Positions 1 to 10,597 are shown, counted from the first letter of the stretch. The stretch: 64,000 nt of DNA from Streptomyces sp. NBC_01451 (GCF_036227485.1 NZ_CP109479.1:2480001-2544000), one strand, 5' to 3'. Made by a program: numbers and translations. The notes: generated by a model not told the origin, from the letters alone.

Positions 1-869
1 CCGACAGCGCCGAACAGACCCTCGCGGGTCTTGCCGGGGCTGATGCGCGGGGCGAGCTTGTGCTTGCCGAAGCGCCAGCCGATCGCGTACGCGCCGGTGT
101 CGCTGACGACGGTCAGGAGCAGGAACGTCATGACGCGCCGCGCACCGTCGTCGGCGGTGAGCATCATCGCGACGAACGTGGCCAGGAACGGGACGTAGAA
201 GGCCGCGAAGACGCCCGCGGTGACGTCCTTGAGGTAGCCCTCCGGAGGTTCCGTCATACGCCAGACCAGGACCGCGAGCGCGGTGAGCGCCATCGCGACC
301 CACGCGCCCTCGGGACCCCGGACGTATCCGGACACGACCATCGCGGCGCCGCCGAGCGCGAGCGGCACCAGGGGTGCCCTGATGCCCTTGCGCTCCTGGA
401 GCCGGGACGTCAGTTCCCAGAGGCCGACCACGACGGCGACCGCGATCACGCCGACGAAGGCCGCCTTGACGACGAACAGCGACGCGATGATCACCGCGCC
501 GAGTCCGACACCGACCCCTATGGCCGCGCCGAGGTCCCGGCCCGCGGACTTCTTCTGCGGGGCGGGGGCGGGCGGCTGGGCGTCGTCGGGCGTGGGCATG
601 GAATCCGGCTTCTGCGGCACCGCCCCGTAGGGCTGTGCATGCGGCATCTCGTCGCGGAACAGGGGGCCGCCCGGCCGGGCGGCCCCCCGGTCGTCATCCT
701 GGTTTCCGCCATGTGCGGGTACGTCGGGCACGATGGGCATGGGGCGAGTCTGAGGCGCGTGGTGCGCATCGTAGGCGGGACCCGCCGGGGCAGCCCCCTG
801 GACAGGCCCTCCGTCGGACGGCCCCCAGTACCCGGCGTGGGGCGGCGCCCCCCAGGAAGAGTCGTTCAT
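1..869 (-). CDS. cdsA: phosphatidate cytidylyltransferase (CDP-diglyceride synthase), 3' end beyond window
   Basis: Converts phosphatidate and CTP to CDP-diacylglycerol in the membrane, the entry to phospholipid synthesis. The reading frame opens with ATG at 869 ([17 protein letters not shown]) and stays open to the window edge. About 115 Pro/Gly-rich cytoplasmic residues precede several hydrophobic segments. Close to the edge lies LAPRISPGKTREGLFG, the CDP-diglyceride synthase signature region, so only the C-terminal part is missing. The ATG overlaps the frr stop as TGATG, suggesting translational coupling. The long N-terminal tail is usual in actinobacterial CdsA and absent from the E. coli enzyme. 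Confidence 0.9.
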   Translation of the reverse strand, partial: MNDSSWGAPPHAGYWGPSDGGPVQGAAPAGPAYDAHHAPQTRPMPIVPDVPAHGGNQDDDRGAARPGGPLFRDEMPHAQPYGAVPQKPDSMPTPDDAQPPAPAPQKKSAGRDLGAAIGVGVGLGAVIIASLFVVKAAFVGVIAVAVVVGLWELTSRLQERKGIRAPLVPLALGGAAMVVSGYVRGPEGAWVAMALTALAVLVWRMTEPPEGYLKDVTAGVFAAFYVPFLATFVAMMLTADDGARRVMTFLLLTVVSDTGAYAIGWRFGKHKLAPRISPGKTREGLFGAV

Positions 870-1426
870 CAGACTTCGAGAAGCTCCGCTTCCTTGTGCT
901 TGAGAAGCTCGTCCACCTGCGCGACGTACTTCGCGGTGGTGTCGTCGAGCTCCTTCTCCGCGCGACGGCCCTCGTCCTCGCCGACCTCGCCGTCCTTGAC
1001 GAACTTGTCGATGGCGTCCTTGGCCTTGCGACGGATGGCCCGGATCGAGATCTTGGAGTCCTCGGCCTTGGTGCGGGCCACCTTGATGTAGTCCTTGCGG
1101 CGCTCCTGGGTGAGCTCGGGGAACACCACGCGGATGATGTTTCCGTCGTTGCTCGGGTTGACGCCGAGGTCGGAGTCGCGGATCGCCTGTTCGATGTTGC
1201 GCAGCGCGCTCTTGTCGAACGGGGTCACCACCGCCATCCGCGGTTCGGGCACGGAGAACGAGGCCAGCTGGTTGATCGGCGTCAGCGCGCCGTAGTAGTC
1301 GGCCACGATCTTGTTGAACATCGCCGGGTGCGCACGACCGGTACGGATCGCGGCGAAGTCCTCCTTGGCGACCACGACGGCCTTCTCCATCTTCTCCTCG
1401 GCCTCGAGGAGGGTCTCTTCGATCAC
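869..1426 (-). CDS. frr: ribosome recycling factor
   Basis: Splits post-termination ribosomes together with EF-G. The 185-residue product ([16 protein letters not shown]...) has the normal RRF length, including the conserved segments [13 protein letters not shown] and [11 protein letters not shown] and the C-terminal [11 protein letters not shown] chose the GTG at 1426 because it gives the family length and lies 7-8 bases after AGGAG; an adjacent GTG at 1429 is possible. The frame can be extended upstream to 1534, but that extension resembles nothing. It follows pyrH after about 150 bases and precedes cdsA with a one-base overlap. Confidence 0.96.
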   Translation of the reverse strand: MIEETLLEAEEKMEKAVVVAKEDFAAIRTGRAHPAMFNKIVADYYGALTPINQLASFSVPEPRMAVVTPFDKSALRNIEQAIRDSDLGVNPSNDGNIIRVVFPELTQERRKDYIKVARTKAEDSKISIRAIRRKAKDAIDKFVKDGEVGEDEGRRAEKELDDTTAKYVAQVDELLKHKEAELLEV

Positions 1427-1575
1427 CACTTGCTCCTGCGTGTCTTGAGTAGGCCCGGCTGCTCTTCGCGGTCCGCGGCCGGCTGCGTCGCGTCTTCTTC
1501 CTGCACGGTTCCCGACCGGCAGGACATTGTCCATCCCCCGCTCAGGGTCCGTCCCCGGGCAGGGCTGATCCCCGG

Positions 1576-2334
1576 TCAGTCCCGGCTGCCCTGTTCACCG
1601 ACGAGTGTGCCGATCTTCTCACCCTTGACGGCCCGCGCGATATTGCCCTCGGTCAGAAGCTCGAAGACGAGGATCGGGAGCTTGTTGTCCCGGCAGAGGG
1701 TGATCGCGGTCATGTCGGCGACCTTGAGGTCCCGGGTGATGACCTCGCCGTACCCGAGCGAGTCGAACTTGACGGCTTCGGGGTTGGTCTTCGGGTCGGA
1801 GTCGTAGACCCCGTCCACGCCGTTCTTGCCCATCAGCAGCGCCTCGGCGTCGATCTCCAGGGCGCGCTGCGCGGCGGTCGTGTCGGTGGAGAAGTACGGC
1901 ATGCCCATACCGGCACCGAAGATGACCACACGGCCCTTCTCCAGGTGCCGTACGGCGCGCAGCGGGATGTACGGCTCGGCGACCTGGCCCATGGTGATGG
2001 CGGTCTGGACCCGGCTGTCGATGCCCTCCTTCTCCAGGAAGTCCTGGAGAGCGAGGCAGTTCATGACGGTGCCGAGCATGCCCATGTAGTCCGAGCGGGC
2101 CCGGTCCATGCCGCGCTGCTGGAGTTCCGCGCCGCGGAAGAAGTTGCCGCCGCCGAGGACGACGGCGATCTGGGAGCCGTCGCGCACGACGGCCGCGATC
2201 TCGCGGGCGATCTTGTGCACCACGTCGGGGTCGACGCCCAGGCCCCCGCCACCGGAGAAGGCCTCTCCGGACAGCTTCAGCATGTACCGGCCGCGTACTT
2301 TGCCGTCGTCGCTCTTCTGGGCCTTGGTGGTCAT
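1576..2334 (-). CDS. pyrH: UMP kinase (uridylate kinase)
   Basis: Phosphorylates UMP to UDP with ATP in pyrimidine nucleotide synthesis; bacterial UMP kinases are hexameric and allosterically regulated. The 252-residue protein carries the amino-acid-kinase landmarks MLKLSGEAF near residue 18, GGGNFFRG near residue 60, and [20 protein letters not shown] with DGVYDSDP in the nucleotide-binding half. It is the first gene after the hairpin that follows tsf, and it leads into frr and cdsA, the usual rpsB-tsf-pyrH-frr-cdsA order of actinobacteria. Confidence 0.97.
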   Translation of the reverse strand: MTTKAQKSDDGKVRGRYMLKLSGEAFSGGGGLGVDPDVVHKIAREIAAVVRDGSQIAVVLGGGNFFRGAELQQRGMDRARSDYMGMLGTVMNCLALQDFLEKEGIDSRVQTAITMGQVAEPYIPLRAVRHLEKGRVVIFGAGMGMPYFSTDTTAAQRALEIDAEALLMGKNGVDGVYDSDPKTNPEAVKFDSLGYGEVITRDLKVADMTAITLCRDNKLPILVFELLTEGNIARAVKGEKIGTLVGEQGSRD

Positions 2335-2373
2335 GGAGAATCTCGCCTCTTCACGTGGTCACACATACGAAGA

Positions 2374-2424
2374 AGGCCACTGCCGATGGGGTGTCGATCG
2401 CATCCCATGCTCGGCAATGGCCTC
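2374..2424 (-). terminator. hairpin between tsf and pyrH
   Basis: Arms aggccactgccga (2374-2386) and tcggcaatggcct (2411-2423) pair with one mismatch, and a second pair (cccca with tgggg-like bases) lies inside the loop. On the minus strand it follows tsf by about 115 bases. There is no clear T-run, only TTCTTCG, so it may terminate or attenuate between rpsB-tsf and pyrH-frr-cdsA. Confidence 0.6.
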
Positions 2425-2538
2425 CTCGTCAGATCTGCTGTCGTCCGCCACGCGCGCGTGCGTGACGGCGTACGCGCGCGACTGCCGTCGACCCTATAGG
2501 TATCCCTACGCGGGCCGCGCGTCGATCGCGGTACGGAC

Positions 2539-3375
2539 TCAGATGCCGACCTTGATGCGCGTGAAGCGCTTCAGGGTGACACCGGCCTCGTCCAGGACCT
2601 TCTGGACGGACTTCTTGTTGTCCAGGGCGTACGGCTGGCCGAGCAGCGTGGCGTCCTTGAAGAAGCCGTTGAGGCGACCCTCGACGATCTTCGGCAGGGC
2701 GGCCTCGGGCTTGCCCTCGGCGCGGGTGGTCTCCTCGGCGACACGACGCTCGGTCTCGACGACCTCGGCCGGCACGTCCTCCTTGGAGAGGTACTTCGGC
2801 GCGAAGGCGGCGATGTGCTGGGCGATGCCCTTGGCGACCTCGGCGTTGGGCTTGTCCAGCTCGACGAGGACACCGATCTGCGGGGGCAGGTCGGGCATCG
2901 TGCGGTGCATGTACGCCAGTACGAAACCGTCCGCGAACTGCGCGAAGCGGTCCAGGACGATCTTCTCGCCCAGGTTGGCGTTGGCCTCGTCGACGTACGC
3001 CTGAACCGTCTTGCCGGCCTCGATCTCGGAGGCGAGCAGCGCCTCCAGGTCGGCCGGGGAGGTCTTGGCGACGTGCTCGGCGAGCGCCTTGGCGGCGGCC
3101 TGGAACTTGTCACCCTTGGCGACGAAGTCCGTCTCGCACTTCAGCTCGACGAGAACACCGGAGGTGTTGTCGTCGGCGATGATCGAGACGACGGCGCCGT
3201 TCTCGGCGGAACGGCCCTCGCGCTTGGCGACGCCCTTCTGGCCCTTGATGCGCAGGGCCTCTACGGCCTTGTCGACATCGCCCTCGGCCTCGTCCAGCGC
3301 CTTCTTGCAGTCCATCATGCCGGCGCCGGTGAGCTCACGGAGCTTCTTGACGTCGGCGGCGGTGTAGTTCGCCAT
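2539..3375 (-). CDS. tsf: translation elongation factor EF-Ts
   Basis: Nucleotide exchange factor that regenerates EF-Tu-GTP. The 278-residue product starts [37 protein letters not shown], the N-terminal UBA-like domain with the [12 protein letters not shown] signature. The core [20 protein letters not shown] near residue 80 contains the conserved TDFVA contact to EF-Tu. It lies 99 bases after rpsB on the same strand, the usual pairing. Confidence 0.98.
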   Translation of the reverse strand: MANYTAADVKKLRELTGAGMMDCKKALDEAEGDVDKAVEALRIKGQKGVAKREGRSAENGAVVSIIADDNTSGVLVELKCETDFVAKGDKFQAAAKALAEHVAKTSPADLEALLASEIEAGKTVQAYVDEANANLGEKIVLDRFAQFADGFVLAYMHRTMPDLPPQIGVLVELDKPNAEVAKGIAQHIAAFAPKYLSKEDVPAEVVETERRVAEETTRAEGKPEAALPKIVEGRLNGFFKDATLLGQPYALDNKKSVQKVLDEAGVTLKRFTRIKVGI

Positions 3376-3474
3376 GATTCTCGGAGTCTCTCTCGAAGTC
3401 TGAAAGATCTGCGGATCGAACGGCGGAGGCCCGATGGAGGTGCCCCCGCCGTCGACAACCCGAAGGGGTGAGGG

Positions 3475-4395
3475 TCAGGCCTGCTCGGCGTCCGCGGCCG
3501 GAGCCTCGGCGACGGGAGCCTCGACGGGGGCCTCAGCGGCAGCCTCGGCCTCGGCGGCCTCGACGGGAGCCTCAGCAGCGGCCGGAGCCTCGGCGGCGGG
3601 CGCCTCGGCGTCGTCGGCCTTCTTCTCGCCCTCAAGGAGGTCGCGCTCCCACGCGGCGAGAGGCTCCGCGACGGCCTTCTCGCCCTTGTCACCGGTGTTG
3701 ACGCCGGAACGGGAGATGAGGCCCTCGGCGACGGCGTCGGCGATCACGCGGGTGAGCAGGGTGACGGAGCGGATCGCGTCGTCGTTGCCCGGGATCTTGT
3801 AGTCGACCTCGTCGGGGTCGCAGTTGGTGTCGAGGATGGCGACGACCGGAATGTTGAGCTTCCGGGCCTCACCGACCGCGATGTGCTCCTTCTTGGTGTC
3901 CACGATCCAGACGGCGCTGGGCACCTTGGACATCTCGCGGATACCACCGAGGGTCTTCTCCAGCTTGGCCTTCTCGCGCGAGAGCACGAGAAGCTCCTTC
4001 TTGGTGAGACCGGACGCGGCGACGTCCTCGAAGTCGATCTGCTCAAGCTCCTTGAGGCGCTGCAGACGCTTGTAGACGGTCGAGAAGTTGGTGAGCATGC
4101 CGCCCAGCCAGCGCTGGTTGACGTAGGGCATGCCGACGCGGGTCGCCTGCTCGGCGATCGCCTCCTGCGCCTGCTTCTTCGTGCCGACGAACATGACCGT
4201 GCCGCCGTGGGCGACGGTCTCCTTGACGAACTCGTAGGCGCGGTCGATGTACGACAGCGACTGGAGCAGGTCGATGATGTAGATGCCGTTGCGCTCCGTG
4301 AAGATGAAGCGCTTCATCTTCGGGTTCCAACGACGGGTCTGGTGACCGAAGTGGACGCCGCTTTCCAGCAGCTCCCGCATCGTGACGACGGCCAT
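3475..4395 (-). CDS. rpsB: 30S ribosomal protein S2
   Basis: Component of the small subunit head. The 306-residue protein begins [31 protein letters not shown], the universal S2 N-terminus, and contains [15 protein letters not shown] and [24 protein letters not shown] chose ATG 4395, which has AAGGAGA upstream, over an unsupported extension to 4608. The last ~60 residues are an Ala/Glu/Pro-rich tail absent from E. coli S2; such tails are common in Streptomyces. About 270 bases separate it from the divergent peptidase gene, leaving room for a long leader. Confidence 0.97.
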   Translation of the reverse strand: MAVVTMRELLESGVHFGHQTRRWNPKMKRFIFTERNGIYIIDLLQSLSYIDRAYEFVKETVAHGGTVMFVGTKKQAQEAIAEQATRVGMPYVNQRWLGGMLTNFSTVYKRLQRLKELEQIDFEDVAASGLTKKELLVLSREKAKLEKTLGGIREMSKVPSAVWIVDTKKEHIAVGEARKLNIPVVAILDTNCDPDEVDYKIPGNDDAIRSVTLLTRVIADAVAEGLISRSGVNTGDKGEKAVAEPLAAWERDLLEGEKKADDAEAPAAEAPAAAEAPVEAAEAEAAAEAPVEAPVAEAPAADAEQA

Positions 4396-4665
4396 GGCCG
4401 TTCTCCTTGTGTTTCTCGGTTGTGCCGCGGGTACCGGACGGCGCCCGCGCCTGACGCCCGAATACGCCTTGCCGCGAGGGACCGAGAGGCGTTGACACCC
4501 ACCCTTTGGGGGCCTGATGTCGGGGCGTGCGAAGTCGACCCGGTCACCCGGATCGCCAAAGGAAGTGTACGGGACCCGCGAGGCCCCGGGTGACGCCGAT
4601 ATCCACAACCGGTCAGTACTCCACAGGCCCGCCTATACCGCCCGGAATCGCGGCAGGCTCCGCCC

Positions 4666-5427
4666 ATGCGAGCGAAACGAGGAGTGCGACGTGCGGGCCT
4701 GGGCCTGTTGCTGCCCCTGATGCTGACGCTGACAGTGACGCTGACGGCGTCGACGGCGCGGGGAGCCGGGGAGCCCCCGCCGACCGGACCGTCACCCGCG
4801 GCGGACGCCCCGCCCACACCCACGATCGCCCGCACCTGGCCGGTGGGAACACGTCCGTTGGTCCTGCGTGCCTGGGAACCGCCCCCGACGCCCTACGCCA
4901 GGGGCCACCGGGGCGTGGACCTGGCGGCGGCCCCGGGCGCCCCGGTTCGCGCGGTGGCCGCCGGCCGGGTGCACTTCGCCGGCCGGGTGGCGGGAAGGGG
5001 GGTCGTCTCGGTCGAACTCACGGGCACGGGGGCTCCGCCCCTACGGACAACGTACGAACCGGTGACGGCAGCGGTGAAGGAGGGCGCCGAGGTTGCGGCG
5101 GGCGAGGTGGTGGGCACGGTCGAGGCGGGAAACAGCCACTGCGCGACGACGACGTGCGTGCACTGGGGCCTGCTGAGGGGCGACACCTACCTGGACCCGC
5201 TCACACTCCTGCCTCCATGGCTGCTGCGCAGGGGCCCCTCACGCCTCCTGCCGGTACAGGGCGTGCCGGTCCCCACGACCTGCGGGCACGCGTGCCGCCA
5301 GGGGCGGCGCCGAAAAGCGCGGGCGGCACTCCGACAGCGCCGGACTGCGCGACTCACGCCGGCCCCAACCGCAGCCAGGCTCAGCCCCGCACACCCCGCA
5401 GAGCCATCACCACAGCCGCGTCCGTGA
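4666..5427 (+). CDS. secreted M23-family (LytM-like) peptidase
   Basis: Predicted exported cell-wall endopeptidase of 253 residues. An Arg-rich start and a hydrophobic stretch (LGLLLPLMLTLTVTLTASTARGAG) form a signal peptide. The LytM core has GHRGVDLAAAPGAPV (zinc His and Asp near residues 82 and 86) and the distal HWGLL. An expected second HxH motif is represented by CVHWG only; most M23 enzymes have HxH here, so activity is uncertain. Cys pairs in NSHCATTTCVHW and TTCGHACRQG may form disulfides. It diverges from rpsB, and its last 47 bases overlap the 3' end of the convergent TetR gene. Confidence 0.8.
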   Translation: MRAKRGVRRAGLGLLLPLMLTLTVTLTASTARGAGEPPPTGPSPAADAPPTPTIARTWPVGTRPLVLRAWEPPPTPYARGHRGVDLAAAPGAPVRAVAAGRVHFAGRVAGRGVVSVELTGTGAPPLRTTYEPVTAAVKEGAEVAAGEVVGTVEAGNSHCATTTCVHWGLLRGDTYLDPLTLLPPWLLRRGPSRLLPVQGVPVPTTCGHACRQGRRRKARAALRQRRTARLTPAPTAARLSPAHPAEPSPQPRP

Positions 5428-5971
5428 TCACCGCGGGATCCTCGGCGACGCCGAACTCGATCCGCCGCACGGCCGCGTCGACGATCCCCTGCAACAGCAT
5501 CGCGGCCATCCGGGGCTGCGCGTGCCCGATGTCCCGCAGCGCCTCGACCACCATCGCGACGAGCCCTCCGTGCGCCGCCCGGATCCTCTCCCGGGCCCCC
5601 GCGTCCAGCTCACTCGCCGAGATCGCCACCACGGCCCGGTGCCGCCGGTCGCCCACCAGGGCGAGCTGTCGGCGCACATAGGCCTCGACCTTGCCCTCGG
5701 GCCCCTCGGCCGCCGCCATCGCCGCCTCGACCTCGGCCGCCCAGAGCGGGAAGTCGACCTCGCACAGCTCCTCGACGACGGACGCCCGCGACCGGAAGTA
5801 CTCGTAGACGGACGACCGCGCGAGCCCGGTCCGCTCGGCCAGGGCCGGGAACGTCAGCGCATCCGTCCCGCCCTCGGACAGCAGGGACCTGGCCGCGTCC
5901 AGCAGGGCGGCTCGCTGCATCGACCGGTGCTCGGCCACGGAGGCCGCTCGAATCCTTGGCACGTCAACCAC
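5381..5971 (-). CDS. TetR/AcrR-family transcriptional regulator
   Basis: A 196-residue DNA-binding repressor-type protein. Residues ~19-62 form the TetR helix-turn-helix (AALLDAARSLLSEGGTDAL, then LAERTGLARSSVYEYFRSRASVVEEL). The rest is a helical ligand domain of unknown specificity. The start is GTG 5971; GTG 5962 is also possible, and neither has a good Shine-Dalgarno. Its 3' end runs 47 bases into the M23 peptidase on the other strand. It stands alone between the peptidase and whiG. Confidence 0.85.
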   Translation of the reverse strand: MVDVPRIRAASVAEHRSMQRAALLDAARSLLSEGGTDALTFPALAERTGLARSSVYEYFRSRASVVEELCEVDFPLWAAEVEAAMAAAEGPEGKVEAYVRRQLALVGDRRHRAVVAISASELDAGARERIRAAHGGLVAMVVEALRDIGHAQPRMAAMLLQGIVDAAVRRIEFGVAEDPAVITDAAVVMALRGVRG

Positions 5972-6063
5972 TGTACGGACGGACCGCCCCGGAGGGGAGA
6001 GACTCGGGTCACCCCGGTCGCCGACCGGCCAGGTCGGGTGAGGTCAGGCCAGGTCGGGTCGGG

Positions 6064-6906
6064 TCAGCGACCGAAGCTCGCCAGCTTCGCGCGCAGTTGC
6101 AGGACCGACTTGGTGTGGATCTGGCTGACCCGGCTCTCGGTCACGCCCAGCACGTTGCCGATCTCCGCGAGGGTGAGTCCCTCGTAGTAGTACAGCGTCA
6201 CCACGGTCTTCTCCCGGTCGGGCAGCGTGTTGATCGCCCGCGCCAGGAACCGCCGCAGCTCCCGGCCCTCGGCCACCTCGACCGGGTTGTCGGCGGCGGT
6301 GTCCTCCAGGGTGTCCATGAGGCTCAGCCGGTCCCCGCCCTCGCCCCCCGCGTGCAGCAACTCCTCCAGAGCCACCACGTTCGCCAGCGACAACTGGCTG
6401 AACACGGCGTGGAGATCGTCGACCGCGATGCCCATCTCCGCGGCCACCTCGCCCTCCGTCGGCGTGCGCCGCAGCCGCGCCTCCAGCGTCGTGTACGCCC
6501 GCTCCACGTTCCGCGCCTTCTGGCGCACCGACCGCGGAATCCAGTCCAGCGCCCGCAGTTCGTCGATCATCGCGCCCCGGATGCGAGTGATCGCGTACGT
6601 CTCGAACTTGATCTCCCGCTCGATGTCGAACTTCTCGATCGCGTCGATCAGCCCGAACACCCCGGAGGAGACGAAGTCCGCCTGCTCGACGTTGGGCGGC
6701 AGCCCGACGCTCACCCGGCCGGCGACGTACTTCACGAGCGGCGAGTAGTGCAGGATCAGCTGCTCGCGCAGCCGCTCGTCGCCCGTCGTCTTGTACGAAC
6801 GCCACAGCTCGTCGAGCGTCGAGGGCGCGGGCGGGCGCACGCTACCGCCGTCGCGGGCTGCCGGTGGGGCCGCCGCCCGGTCGGACCCGGAGGTGTGCTG
6901 GGGCAT
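6064..6906 (-). CDS. whiG: sporulation RNA polymerase sigma factor WhiG
   Basis: FliA-type sigma factor that commits aerial hyphae to sporulation in Streptomyces. The 280-residue product ([12 protein letters not shown]...) has the family length. Region 2 is [16 protein letters not shown] through [28 protein letters not shown], region 3 is [14 protein letters not shown], and region 4 is [41 protein letters not shown] chose ATG 6906 because it matches the S. coelicolor protein; the open frame to 7203 is not conserved. WhiG in other species is held by the anti-sigma factor RsiG with c-di-GMP; no such gene is seen here. Confidence 0.97.
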   Translation of the reverse strand: MPQHTSGSDRAAAPPAARDGGSVRPPAPSTLDELWRSYKTTGDERLREQLILHYSPLVKYVAGRVSVGLPPNVEQADFVSSGVFGLIDAIEKFDIEREIKFETYAITRIRGAMIDELRALDWIPRSVRQKARNVERAYTTLEARLRRTPTEGEVAAEMGIAVDDLHAVFSQLSLANVVALEELLHAGGEGGDRLSLMDTLEDTAADNPVEVAEGRELRRFLARAINTLPDREKTVVTLYYYEGLTLAEIGNVLGVTESRVSQIHTKSVLQLRAKLASFGR

Positions 6907-7228
6907 ACGTCGCCTTGTGCCGTTCTGCCGTGAACCGGTGGTGTCTGGAGGAGTGCCCGGATGGGCCGTCGGTCTGTAGCGGTCTGATGTCGAATTACCC
7001 GTCTGGTCCAATTGCCTGCCCGACTGCCGGTCTGCACCGGAATCCACGCGAGCGTAGCGTGACTGAGGTGTCGCAGTGTGCGAGGTCGGGGGGACAGGGC
7101 GTACGCAGATACGTTCCGCTTGACGTCCCTCAGGGGCATGCCCGTTGCCCTGTGTGACCATCGGAGCGGACCAACTGCGGGAATTACCAAGGGCGTCGGG
7201 CATCCCCCGGACGGCCGAACACGCTCGG
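6907..7228 (-). promoter_or_regulatory. whiG upstream region, 322 bases without a gene
   Basis: This gap separates dprA's 3' end from whiG and should carry the whiG promoter and leader. I see no strong hairpin after dprA. TACGCT at about 7052-7057 on the minus strand is a possible -10 without a convincing -35. No coding sequence is apparent in either direction. Confidence 0.35.
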
Positions 7229-8434
7229 TCAGCACCGCTCCCGGCCGGCCCGGACGGAGATCATCGCCTGGCGTGTCAACTTCCAGCCGTCGCCGTGTCG
7301 TTCGACGTAACCAAGTGATCGGAGCTCGTACAGTCTGGCGACCGCGTCGTCCTCGGTCGTCGACGCTCCCCGCGCGATGTCGTCCACCGCCGCCGTCCCG
7401 CGCGCCGGCAGCGCGGCCAGAACGCGTTCCGCCGCCGGTTCCAGCAGGTCGCGCGGGAGCACCGGCCCACGCCGGTCCGGCGCCAGTTCGCCCATGTCCC
7501 CGACCAGTTCGGCGACTTCCGCCGCGTCGGTGACCAGCACGGCCTCGCCGCGAAGGAGCTCGTGCACCCCCGCGGAGAGTCCGCTGGTGGCGGGCCCCGG
7601 CACCCCCATCGTGAACCGCCCCAGCCGCTGAGCCGCCCGCGCCGTGACGAGCGAACCGCTGCGGTACGCGGCCTCGACGATCACGGTCCCCCGGGTGAGG
7701 GCCGCGATCACCCGGTTCCGCGTCACGAACCGGCTCGGCGTCGGATGATCACCGGGCGGCAACTCGCCGACCACCAAGCCCTGCTCGGCGATTCTGGTGA
7801 TCAACTGGGTGTGTCCGCGCGGGTAGGGCCGGTCGACTCCGCAGGCGAGTACGGCGACGGTGGCACCGCCCGCACCGAGCGCACCCCGGTGCGCGGCCCC
7901 GTCGACCCCGTACGCGCCGCCCGACACCACCACCCACCCGCGCTCCGCGAGCCCGGCGGCGAGCGTGGCCGCCATGTGGGCGCCGTACTCGGTGCAGGCC
8001 CGGGCTCCCACCACGGCGACGGACCGCATCGCCCACATCCGCAGGCTGGGCCGCCCGCGCACCCACAGTCCCGTGGGCCGCGCGTCCCCGAGGTCGTCGA
8101 GCTGGGCCGGCCACTCCGGCAGGCCTGGCCACACGAACCGCACCCCCGCCGCCCGCGCGACGGCGAGATCCCGCTCGGGCTCGGCCCGTGCCGCCCGCGC
8201 GCACAGCCCCGCCCACCGGGTCGCGGTGACCCCGGTCGGCATCGGACCGCCGTCCCGCAGCCGCCGCACCACCTCCACGGCTCCGCGCTCCCGGACCCAC
8301 CGCCCGGCGACCTCGTCCCCCGGCTCGACGACCCGGGTGAGGAAGATCCGGGCGAGTCCGTCCGCGCTCAGCCGGCCGTCCGGCTCCCCACCCGGCCGGC
8401 CGCCGGTCGCGTCCCCTGCCGCATGCCCCGTCAT
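7229..8434 (-). CDS. dprA: DNA processing protein DprA/Smf
   Basis: DprA loads RecA on incoming single-stranded DNA in transformable bacteria; its role in Streptomyces is unclear. The 401-residue protein has the DprA Rossmann core: [18 protein letters not shown], then [18 protein letters not shown] (the SGxAxGID-type motif), then [16 protein letters not shown], and [20 protein letters not shown]-terminal winged-helix domain ([21 protein letters not shown]...) follows. ATG 8434 overlaps the comM stop as ATGA. The open frame running up to 10114 is an antisense-of-frame artefact over comM. Confidence 0.93.
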   Translation of the reverse strand: MTGHAAGDATGGRPGGEPDGRLSADGLARIFLTRVVEPGDEVAGRWVRERGAVEVVRRLRDGGPMPTGVTATRWAGLCARAARAEPERDLAVARAAGVRFVWPGLPEWPAQLDDLGDARPTGLWVRGRPSLRMWAMRSVAVVGARACTEYGAHMAATLAAGLAERGWVVVSGGAYGVDGAAHRGALGAGGATVAVLACGVDRPYPRGHTQLITRIAEQGLVVGELPPGDHPTPSRFVTRNRVIAALTRGTVIVEAAYRSGSLVTARAAQRLGRFTMGVPGPATSGLSAGVHELLRGEAVLVTDAAEVAELVGDMGELAPDRRGPVLPRDLLEPAAERVLAALPARGTAAVDDIARGASTTEDDAVARLYELRSLGYVERHGDGWKLTRQAMISVRAGRERC

Positions 8435-10059
8435 GTCAGCGCCCCGATGGCCATCGGCACCCCGCGCGGCACTCCCGTACGCAGTTGCAGTGCCAGGGCG
8501 ACGTCCGTCGCGTCGGGCCGGTCGTGGCCGACGAGGTCCGCGACGGTCCAGGCGACCCGCAGGACGCGGTCGATGCCGCGCGCGGTGAGCACGCCCCGTT
8601 CCAGATTCCGCTCGGCCTCCTCCATGGCGCCGGGCACGGCATGCCAGCGGCTGCGCAGTTCCCGTCCCGGCACCTCGCTGTTGGTCCGCCACGGGGTCCC
8701 CACGAGCCGCGCCACCGCCCGCTCCCGGGCCGCCCGCACCCGCTCGGCGACCGTCGCCGTGGACTCGCCCCGTGCCCCGCGCTCGATGAGCTGGGAGCGC
8801 GTGACCCTGTCCACCTCCACCCGCAGGTCGACCCGGTCGAGCAGTGGCCCGGAGAGCCGGGCCTGGTAGCGCCGGATCACGGAGGGCGGGCACTCGCAGA
8901 GGGTGTCCCGCTGGGAGAAACGGCCGCACGGGCACGGATTGGCCGCGAGGACCATCAGGAACCTGGCCGGGAACCGCACGACCCCCGCGCTCCGCGCGAT
9001 CACCACATGCCCGGCCTCCAGGGGCTGGCGCAGGGCGTCCAGCACCCGACTGCCGAACTCCGGAGTCTCGTCCAGAAAGAGAATTCCGCGGTGAGCCAAC
9101 GAGACGGCTCCGGGCCTGGCCACGCCCTGTCCACCGCCGACGAGTGCCTGCATGGTGGCCGAGTGGTGCGGGGCGCAGTAGGGCGCCGTGTCGATCAGGG
9201 GTTTGCCCGGTGGCAGCAGGCCCGCGACCGAGTGCACGGCGGTCACCTCCAGCGACTCTTCCCGGGTGAGTCGGGGCAGGACAGCGGGCAGCCGCTCGGC
9301 GAGCATCGTCTTGCCGGCGCCTGGTGGCCCTTCCAGGAACACGTGGTGACCGCCGGCCGCGGCCACCTCCATCGCCGTGCGTGCCGAGTACTGGCCCACG
9401 ACGTCGGCCAGGTCGTGACCGTTGTCGTACGGGGCGGCACCCGTGCCGTGCATGCCCGTGGCCGCCCCGGTGCCCGGCATGCGCAGGCCCGCCATGAGCG
9501 GGTCCGGGCGGCCGTGCTCGTCCGGTTCCTCCTCGGGTACGGGCTCGTCCGTGAGGACGGCGATCAGTTGCCGCAGACTGCGCACGCCGAGCACCGACAC
9601 CCCGGGGACCAGCGCGGCCTCGGCGGCGGAGCACTCCGGCACGACCACCTGTTCGTATCCCGAGTCGGCCGCCGCCAGCACCGCCGGCAGGATGCCCCGT
9701 ACGGGTCGCACCCGGCCGTCGAGGCCCAGCTCTCCGATCATCACGATGTCCGCCAGGACCCGGGGATCGATCCGCTCGGCGGCCCCGAGCACGGCCGCCG
9801 CGACGGCGAGATCGAACCCGCTGCCGCTCTTGGGCACGGACGCCGGGCTGAGCCCCACCGTGAGCTTCTTCTGCGGCCAGGCGGCTCCCGAGTTGACGAC
9901 CGCGGCCCGGACCCGGTCCCGGCTCTCCGTCAGGCTCTTGTCGGGCAGTCCCACCAGGGTGAACGCGGCGACGCCGGGTTCGAGATCCGCCTGAACCTCG
10001 ACGACCACACCCTCGACACCCACCAGCGCCACCGAACACGTACGGGCGAATCCCATCAC
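8431..10059 (-). CDS. comM: YifB/ComM-family Mg-chelatase-like AAA+ ATPase
   Basis: Related to ComM, a hexameric helicase that promotes branch migration during transformation. The 542-residue protein has an N-terminal ChlI/Lon-S5-like domain ([21 protein letters not shown]), Walker [16 protein letters not shown], Walker [12 protein letters not shown], and LAANPCPCG followed by [25 protein letters not shown] 10059 and ATG 10056 are both possible starts, overlapping the yraN stop as GTGA or TGATG. It sits between yraN and dprA in a coupled series. Confidence 0.93.
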   Translation of the reverse strand: MMGFARTCSVALVGVEGVVVEVQADLEPGVAAFTLVGLPDKSLTESRDRVRAAVVNSGAAWPQKKLTVGLSPASVPKSGSGFDLAVAAAVLGAAERIDPRVLADIVMIGELGLDGRVRPVRGILPAVLAAADSGYEQVVVPECSAAEAALVPGVSVLGVRSLRQLIAVLTDEPVPEEEPDEHGRPDPLMAGLRMPGTGAATGMHGTGAAPYDNGHDLADVVGQYSARTAMEVAAAGGHHVFLEGPPGAGKTMLAERLPAVLPRLTREESLEVTAVHSVAGLLPPGKPLIDTAPYCAPHHSATMQALVGGGQGVARPGAVSLAHRGILFLDETPEFGSRVLDALRQPLEAGHVVIARSAGVVRFPARFLMVLAANPCPCGRFSQRDTLCECPPSVIRRYQARLSGPLLDRVDLRVEVDRVTRSQLIERGARGESTATVAERVRAARERAVARLVGTPWRTNSEVPGRELRSRWHAVPGAMEEAERNLERGVLTARGIDRVLRVAWTVADLVGHDRPDATDVALALQLRTGVPRGVPMAIGALT

Positions 10060-10490
10060 GCCACCCCCCGCGCGTGTTCCACCACGGGCGCGCCGCGCTC
10101 GGGCAGCAGAACACCGACCAGGTCGATGCGGACCCCGCCGGGTGGCGCTCCCCCGTGTTCCTGGACCCAGCGCTCGGCGAGGCCTCGCAGCCGTTCCGCC
10201 TTGGCCGGTGTGACAGCCGCCATCGGGTGCTGGAAGGCCCCCGCCGGTCCGGCCGCCCGGCGGGTCTTGACCTCGCAGACGACGAGAGCGTCGCCGTCCC
10301 GGGCCACGATGTCGATCTCGCCGGTCCGGCCGGCGCGCCAGTTGCGGTCCAGGACCGTCATCCCGGCCTCGGTCAGCCGCCGCGCGGCCAGTTCCTCGCC
10401 GTACCTGCCCAGTGCTCCGCGCTGCGCGTTGCCCCGCGCGGCGCTCCGTCCGTCGCCCTGTCCGCCGTTTCGCGCATGACGTGTGTTCAT
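10056..10490 (-). CDS. YraN family (UPF0102) putative endonuclease-fold protein
   Basis: A 144-residue protein with the PD-(D/E)XK-like core of the UPF0102 family: [39 protein letters not shown] then [10 protein letters not shown] (E...D...ExK order). Its molecular function is not established. ATG 10490 lies 10 bases after GGAGG; a longer open frame to 10709 has no support. It is the head of the tight yraN-comM-dprA series, a common bacterial linkage. Confidence 0.88.
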   Translation of the reverse strand: MNTRHARNGGQGDGRSAARGNAQRGALGRYGEELAARRLTEAGMTVLDRNWRAGRTGEIDIVARDGDALVVCEVKTRRAAGPAGAFQHPMAAVTPAKAERLRGLAERWVQEHGGAPPGGVRIDLVGVLLPERGAPVVEHARGVA

Positions 10491-10597
10491 GTCGGCACCA
10501 CCTCCGGCGCCAACGATGCGGGCAGTGCGGCGAGCTATTGGATCTTGGTGGACAACCTCGGCATTGTGGAAAACTCCGCCACCCGCACGAGTGAAGG

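Noticed and set aside
4396..4665. A possible S2-leader or riboswitch before rpsB
   Set aside because: The leader is long and GC-rich, but I could not draw a conserved structure, so no call is made.
6027..6067. Short direct repeats (AGGTCGGGT units) between the TetR gene and whiG
   Set aside because: Only two to three imperfect units with no conserved spacing. Probably simple GC-rich repetition, not an operator or CRISPR.
7229..10114. A 961-residue open frame covering dprA and the comM region
   Set aside because: Its first 560 residues are an Arg/Gly/Pro-rich out-of-frame reading over comM. Only the last 401 residues (DprA) look like a protein.
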